Shown one piece after another: positions 12,790-16,327 of a stretch of 16,327 bases of DNA. Where the stretch lies: assembly GCA_040755215.1 (NCBI GenBank), contig JBFMBG010000071.1, forward strand, positions 1 to 16,327, written 5' to 3'. The notes beneath the pieces are model-generated. The model worked only from the letters and a program-made list of their open reading frames with translations, did not search any database and was not told where the DNA came from. Origin of the DNA: JAIMBK01 sp040755215. GTDB lineage: Bacteria; Bacillota; Desulfotomaculia; Desulfotomaculales; Nap2-2B. Every line of letters begins with the position of its first letter. Positions within the stretch are counted from its first letter, which is position 1. The translations under genes were made by a program, and so were the position numbers.

Positions 12790-15700
12790 AGCGGTCGCGC
12801 GCGGGAACACGAGTTAAAACAGGAGCTGGCCCGCCTGCAAACAAGGCTGGCCCAAAAAAGAGACGAGGTAGAGGAGCTAAGAAAAGATTTGCGGAACCGG
12901 GAAGCGGAACTGGCAGGGGCTTCCGGAGCAGTGGAGCACGCCCGCAAGCTGGCTGCAGAAGTAACGGCCGCGGCTTCCGCCAGGGCACACACTGCCGCCA
13001 GGGAGCTGAATAAAACCCTGGAAGAGCCGATGGCTTATTTGTCTCAACTAAACGGCGAGATCGACGCACTGAAAAAAGAGATGTCCTTACTGGAGCAGAT
13101 TACCGGCCAGGCCGGATCTCCTAAAGAAACGGCCGCTGCAGGAGGTGTCCGCAAATCCGGGGAACCCCAGAACCCGCCTCATTCAACAGGTCCTTTAGTT
13201 TCTTGTTACCTCATCCGGCTGGTCGCTTTTTTAAACGCAAGGCACTTCCTGGTTACCAAATCACGTAAAGGATCGGTTCACGCCCACTCCTGGCAGTTCC
13301 AGGTAGAAACCGAGGTTCCTTACGGGGAAGAATTTTTCGTCATGTTCAGGGAACTTCAGGAGAAAATCCAGCAGGCGCTGGCCCCCTTCGAAAATACCCT
13401 GTTAAACGAAAAAAGCCCCTTTGACAAAATACCGCCGGTGACGGAAAATATCGGCGCATATTTCTACCAGGTCCTGAGCAAGGAACTGGAAGGGTTGGGA
13501 GTCCGGCTGCGGAAGCTGACGGCGTGGGAGTCGCCCATAAAAGGGGTGGAAGTTTCCGGGAAGCTGCCGGGGTACATCTGCCCCGTGCTGGAGGGTGCCG
13601 GAAAGACCGGAGACCCTCCGGAAACCGAAAAGGCGGCTGCGGAAGCCGCCGCTTCCCGGGCGGCGGCACACGAAGGTCAAGACTTGAAACTCTCTGCCGC
13701 CGGAACGGCGGCGGAGAAAGAACTCACTTCCCCGGAAGCGCGCTCATACCCGCCGGTGCAGTACGTCGCGGCGGCCTGTTTAATTCTCGGGGCGGCCCTG
13801 CTTGCCTACCACCGGATCCTTTTTGCCCCGCCCCAAGCGCTATGCCCTTGGGGATCGGACACCTGGGGACACCTCTACAAAGCGGAGTTCCTGGCCGGCG
13901 AGATAGGGAAGGGAAACCTTTACCCGTCGTTGTCGGCCCAATGGTACAACGGCTGCCAGCCCTTCCGTTACTGGGCGCCGTTATCCTATTATCTTGTTGC
14001 AGCCGTAAAAAGTTGGGCGGCAAACGTTTTTCTGGCCGGAAACATTTACTTTTTCCTTTGCGCCTTCCTGGGAGGGCTGGGGTGGCTCCTTCTGGCCGGA
14101 AAACTCGGCCTCTGGCCGGCGGCCCTGGCCGGGGCAGCCTGGATCTTTTGGCCGGATAACCTCCGTGTAGCCTTTTCCGAGGGCAACCTGCCGCGGGTTG
14201 CCGCCACGGCGCTTTTGCCGTTTCTCTTCGCCTTCTTTCTTCGAACCCTGGAAGAAAGGGGCCGCCTGCGGGAACCGGCGTTTTTTGTTGCGCTTACCCA
14301 CGGCGTGATCCTTTGCCACGCCATGATAGGGGCCGTCTACATAACCTCCCTTTCGGCCTTTTCTCTTCTGCTCTTTCTCTTCGGCGGCTGCTCCCTGGCA
14401 GGGGTTCTGAGGGGGGCGGCGGCCCTGGCGGCGGGAGTGGCAACCTCGGCCTGGTGGCTTCTGCCGTCCCTAAAGGGCGGCCTGGCGGAAATGGGCCGGG
14501 AAGCAGCCTCCGGGGGTATCCAGTTTATTCCGGCCGCCATCTCTTTTAACCCGCTGGCCCGGTTCGCCGACGCGGAAGTCTTTTACTGGAGCTTTGCAAC
14601 GGTAATCATCGCTCTGGCAATCCTCTGGAAATGGCGGACGAGGCCGCCGTGGGTCAAGGGGGTTTTCACGCTGGGAATTTTACTGGTGCTCATTACTATC
14701 CCCGCCTTCGAACCGCTCTACAGGCTGCTCCCCCTTCACCACCTTCTCTGGCCGCAACGCTTTTCAAGCGTTGCCGGGCTGGCCTTCCTGGCGGGCGGGT
14801 TTGCGGTGGCGGCCAGGGGCAGGGAAAAGGGGCGCCTATTCAAGCGGCTGGCCGGAGGAATCCTCCTGCTCGCCATCTCCGGGGTTATCCTGCTGGACGG
14901 TTCCCTTTCCGCCCGCCTGCTGGCAGTCGCCCGCCCCGAGCCCCGCCTCATAGTCCAGGCGGCAGACAGGCTAAAGGAGGTGCCCGGCTGGAAGGTCGCC
15001 ACTTTGGATTTGAGTCAGCTCGGTTCTTCCCCGGCCTACTATTTTTCTGCCCGCTCCGGGCGGGAGCAGGTATTCGGCTGGGCCTGGCAGGGGGCCGTCA
15101 CGGCCCAAAACATCATGCTTTTAAACACCTCTTTCGAATTCGGCCACTACCCTTTTTTGTTCCGGTCGCTCCTATTCCTGGGCGCCACCGACCTCGTGGC
15201 GAAAGAAGACCTGGTTAAAGATCCCGGTTCTTTTGAAAAGCTGGCCGGGGCCGCGGGTTACCAAAAACTTTCCTCGGCCGGCGGGATCGGCCTGTGGCAC
15301 GGGAGGGCAAACGGCCCCTACCTGATAATCAAAAAAGACCGCGGCCTTGCGGTGGGGAAGCACGCCAGCATATACGCCCTCCAGTTCCCGGCCCTGGAGA
15401 TCGGCCGCAGCGTTTATATAGACGACTACACCCCCGAGGAGCTGGCGCGCCACCCCGTGCTCATCCTCTCCGGCGCCTCCTGCCATTCCCGGGAAAGGGC
15501 CGAAAGGCTGGTCGTGGACTACGCGAAAGGAGGAGGCAGGGTCGTCGTCGACCTCACCGGCTTTCCGCCGGACGTCTGGAGCCGGCAGCCGAAGTTCCTG
15601 GGCGTTTACGGCGAGGAAATAACCCTCGCCGGGGAGATCAAAACCCGCAGCGACGGCCGCTCCCCGCAGTTCGCCCCCTTCGCCGGGGAGTTTCAGGCGT

Positions 15701-16236
15701 GGAAGTGCTACGCACCCCACGGCCTGGACGAGGTGGACCTCGCGGCCGATTACTTCAACAAAGAAGTTGCCCTGTGGGGGTATAAAAACGTCGGGGGTTC
15801 CAAGATCGGCTTTTTGGGCTTGAACCTGGCGTACCACGCTTACCTCACCGGGGACCCCGCGGCAAGAAAAATGCTGGCGGATGTTACCGGACTGGCGGAG
15901 GAATTCAGCCCTCCCGAAATCGTTCCCCTGGAAGAATACCAGGTTAAGGATAATGGATATTTAATCACTTATGTGCTGGAGCGCGAGGTGCGGGCAGTCA
16001 TCCCTGTGGCCGCCCTGGAAGGGATGCAGGCGGAGGTTGACGGCGAGCCGGTTCCCCTGGAAAAATTCGAGAACCTCGTCCTCGTGAAGCTGCCCGCCGG
16101 GCGCCACTTCCTGGATCTAACCCTCAAAGAGCCGCCGGTCTACGCCCTGGGCAGGGCGGTTTCCCTTACCAGCCTTGCCCTTGCGCCCGCTTCCCTCTTC
16201 TGGCTCTACGGAAGGAAAAGGAGGGAAAAGGTGTGA
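12787..16236 (+). CDS. Coiled-coil / PTPS-fold / GT-C-like polytopic membrane fusion protein
   Basis: About 1149 residues counted from ATT at 12787. Layout: coiled coil at 1-108; a 6-pyruvoyltetrahydropterin-synthase/QueD-like domain at about 138-258 with the three zinc histidines His153 (ARHF), His165 and His167 (HAH), a LNEKSPFDKIPPVTENI segment and Glu248 in TAWESP; an Ala/Glu-rich linker; then, from about 321, ten or more membrane segments. The first outside loop has SDTWGHLYKAEF and QWYNGCQPFRYWAPL, the signature of the Pfam PTPS_related membrane domain (PF10131), with an Asp placed as in GT-C glycosyltransferases. A large outside domain follows (about 715-1115) with a Rossmann/amidotransferase-like part at 855-935, and a last membrane helix with KRREK tail. 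Function unknown; lipid-linked sugar transfer or surface polymer assembly is an inference. It overlaps the next gene by 4 bases. Confidence 0.85.
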   Translation: MSGRAREHELKQELARLQTRLAQKRDEVEELRKDLRNREAELAGASGAVEHARKLAAEVTAAASARAHTAARELNKTLEEPMAYLSQLNGEIDALKKEMSLLEQITGQAGSPKETAAAGGVRKSGEPQNPPHSTGPLVSCYLIRLVAFLNARHFLVTKSRKGSVHAHSWQFQVETEVPYGEEFFVMFRELQEKIQQALAPFENTLLNEKSPFDKIPPVTENIGAYFYQVLSKELEGLGVRLRKLTAWESPIKGVEVSGKLPGYICPVLEGAGKTGDPPETEKAAAEAAASRAAAHEGQDLKLSAAGTAAEKELTSPEARSYPPVQYVAAACLILGAALLAYHRILFAPPQALCPWGSDTWGHLYKAEFLAGEIGKGNLYPSLSAQWYNGCQPFRYWAPLSYYLVAAVKSWAANVFLAGNIYFFLCAFLGGLGWLLLAGKLGLWPAALAGAAWIFWPDNLRVAFSEGNLPRVAATALLPFLFAFFLRTLEERGRLREPAFFVALTHGVILCHAMIGAVYITSLSAFSLLLFLFGGCSLAGVLRGAAALAAGVATSAWWLLPSLKGGLAEMGREAASGGIQFIPAAISFNPLARFADAEVFYWSFATVIIALAILWKWRTRPPWVKGVFTLGILLVLITIPAFEPLYRLLPLHHLLWPQRFSSVAGLAFLAGGFAVAARGREKGRLFKRLAGGILLLAISGVILLDGSLSARLLAVARPEPRLIVQAADRLKEVPGWKVATLDLSQLGSSPAYYFSARSGREQVFGWAWQGAVTAQNIMLLNTSFEFGHYPFLFRSLLFLGATDLVAKEDLVKDPGSFEKLAGAAGYQKLSSAGGIGLWHGRANGPYLIIKKDRGLAVGKHASIYALQFPALEIGRSVYIDDYTPEELARHPVLILSGASCHSRERAERLVVDYAKGGGRVVVDLTGFPPDVWSRQPKFLGVYGEEITLAGEIKTRSDGRSPQFAPFAGEFQAWKCYAPHGLDEVDLAADYFNKEVALWGYKNVGGSKIGFLGLNLAYHAYLTGDPAARKMLADVTGLAEEFSPPEIVPLEEYQVKDNGYLITYVLEREVRAVIPVAALEGMQAEVDGEPVPLEKFENLVLVKLPAGRHFLDLTLKEPPVYALGRAVSLTSLALAPASLFWLYGRKRREKV

Positions 16237-16327
16237 AGTCTTTTTTAAGCCGTCCGGCCGTTTTCGTCCTCCTCATCCTGTTCATCCTGGCCGGGCCGGC
16301 CTCCGCCGCCGACCAAATCGTGATGGA
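16233..16327 (+). CDS. Start of a secreted protein gene (3' end outside window)
   Basis: A frame opens at GTG 16233, overlapping the previous stop as GTGA, with GGAGGG 7 bases upstream. The 31 visible residues are a textbook signal peptide: MKSFLSRP, a hydrophobic core VFVLLILFILAG, then PASAA with an expected signal peptidase I cut after ASA or ASAA, followed by DQIVM. The protein is exported, so the operon has a cytoplasmic coiled-coil, a membrane and an extracytoplasmic component. Nothing can be said about the mature protein. Confidence 0.8.
   Translation, partial: MKSFLSRPAVFVLLILFILAGPASAADQIVM

Noticed and set aside
13346..15837. Several long antisense and out-of-frame open readings within the fusion gene
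   Set aside because: High G/C content makes long shadow frames common. They have arginine- and proline-rich, low-complexity translations, while the main frame has continuous domain motifs.

Overview
The window looks like chromosomal DNA of an anaerobic, endospore-forming Firmicute of the Desulfotomaculum/Pelotomaculum (Peptococcaceae) type. The support is a ylbJ-type sporulation membrane gene, strong AGGAGG-type ribosome binding sites with frequent GTG and TTG starts, an NAD-linked class 1B dihydroorotate dehydrogenase pair (pyrK-pyrD), and an oxygen-sensitive type of ATP-dependent activase. The lineage is inferred from gene content; no rRNA or tRNA gene is visible.

Layout, left to right. 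1-549 (-): HAD phosphatase, cut by the window edge. 723-1922 (+): PLP aminotransferase. 1923-2161: a nest of short dispersed repeats and hairpins between convergent genes. 2162-2485 (-): small zinc-ribbon protein. 2652-3389 (-): metallophosphoesterase. 3422-3616 (+): tiny cysteine-tailed protein. 3748-5043 (+): YlbJ-like protein behind a sigma-E-like promoter. 5145-5444 (+): stand-alone CBM25-like protein whose stop codon lies in the loop of a terminator hairpin. 5505-8855 (-): three-gene operon of two paralogous DUF2229/HgdB-like cysteine proteins and a BadF/HgdC-type activase. 9036-9794 (+): SDR oxidoreductase, divergent from that operon. 9869-11691 (-): pyrK then pyrD. 11692-12289: a 598-base gap with a truncated transposase remnant that carries a near-consensus promoter pointing at pyrK. 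12290-16327 (+): DivIVA-like coiled-coil protein, a giant coiled-coil/PTPS/membrane fusion protein that appears to start at ATT, and the start of a secreted protein gene.

How the genes may work together. The activase and its two partners look like the unfused version of the large multidomain CoA-dehydratase-activase-related proteins; they probably form an ATP-driven low-potential electron-transfer system with unknown substrate. The three rightmost genes are tightly packed (SD/stop overlap, then a 4-base stop/start overlap) and look like one envelope-associated operon: a coiled-coil cytoplasmic protein, a polytopic GT-C-like membrane protein with a cytoplasmic PTPS-fold domain, and an exported protein. 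These two operons are the best candidates for poorly described systems here. A degenerate GCAAAGACGCAAAG repeat family recurs between genes, and one copy supplies the last three codons and stop codon of the aminotransferase.
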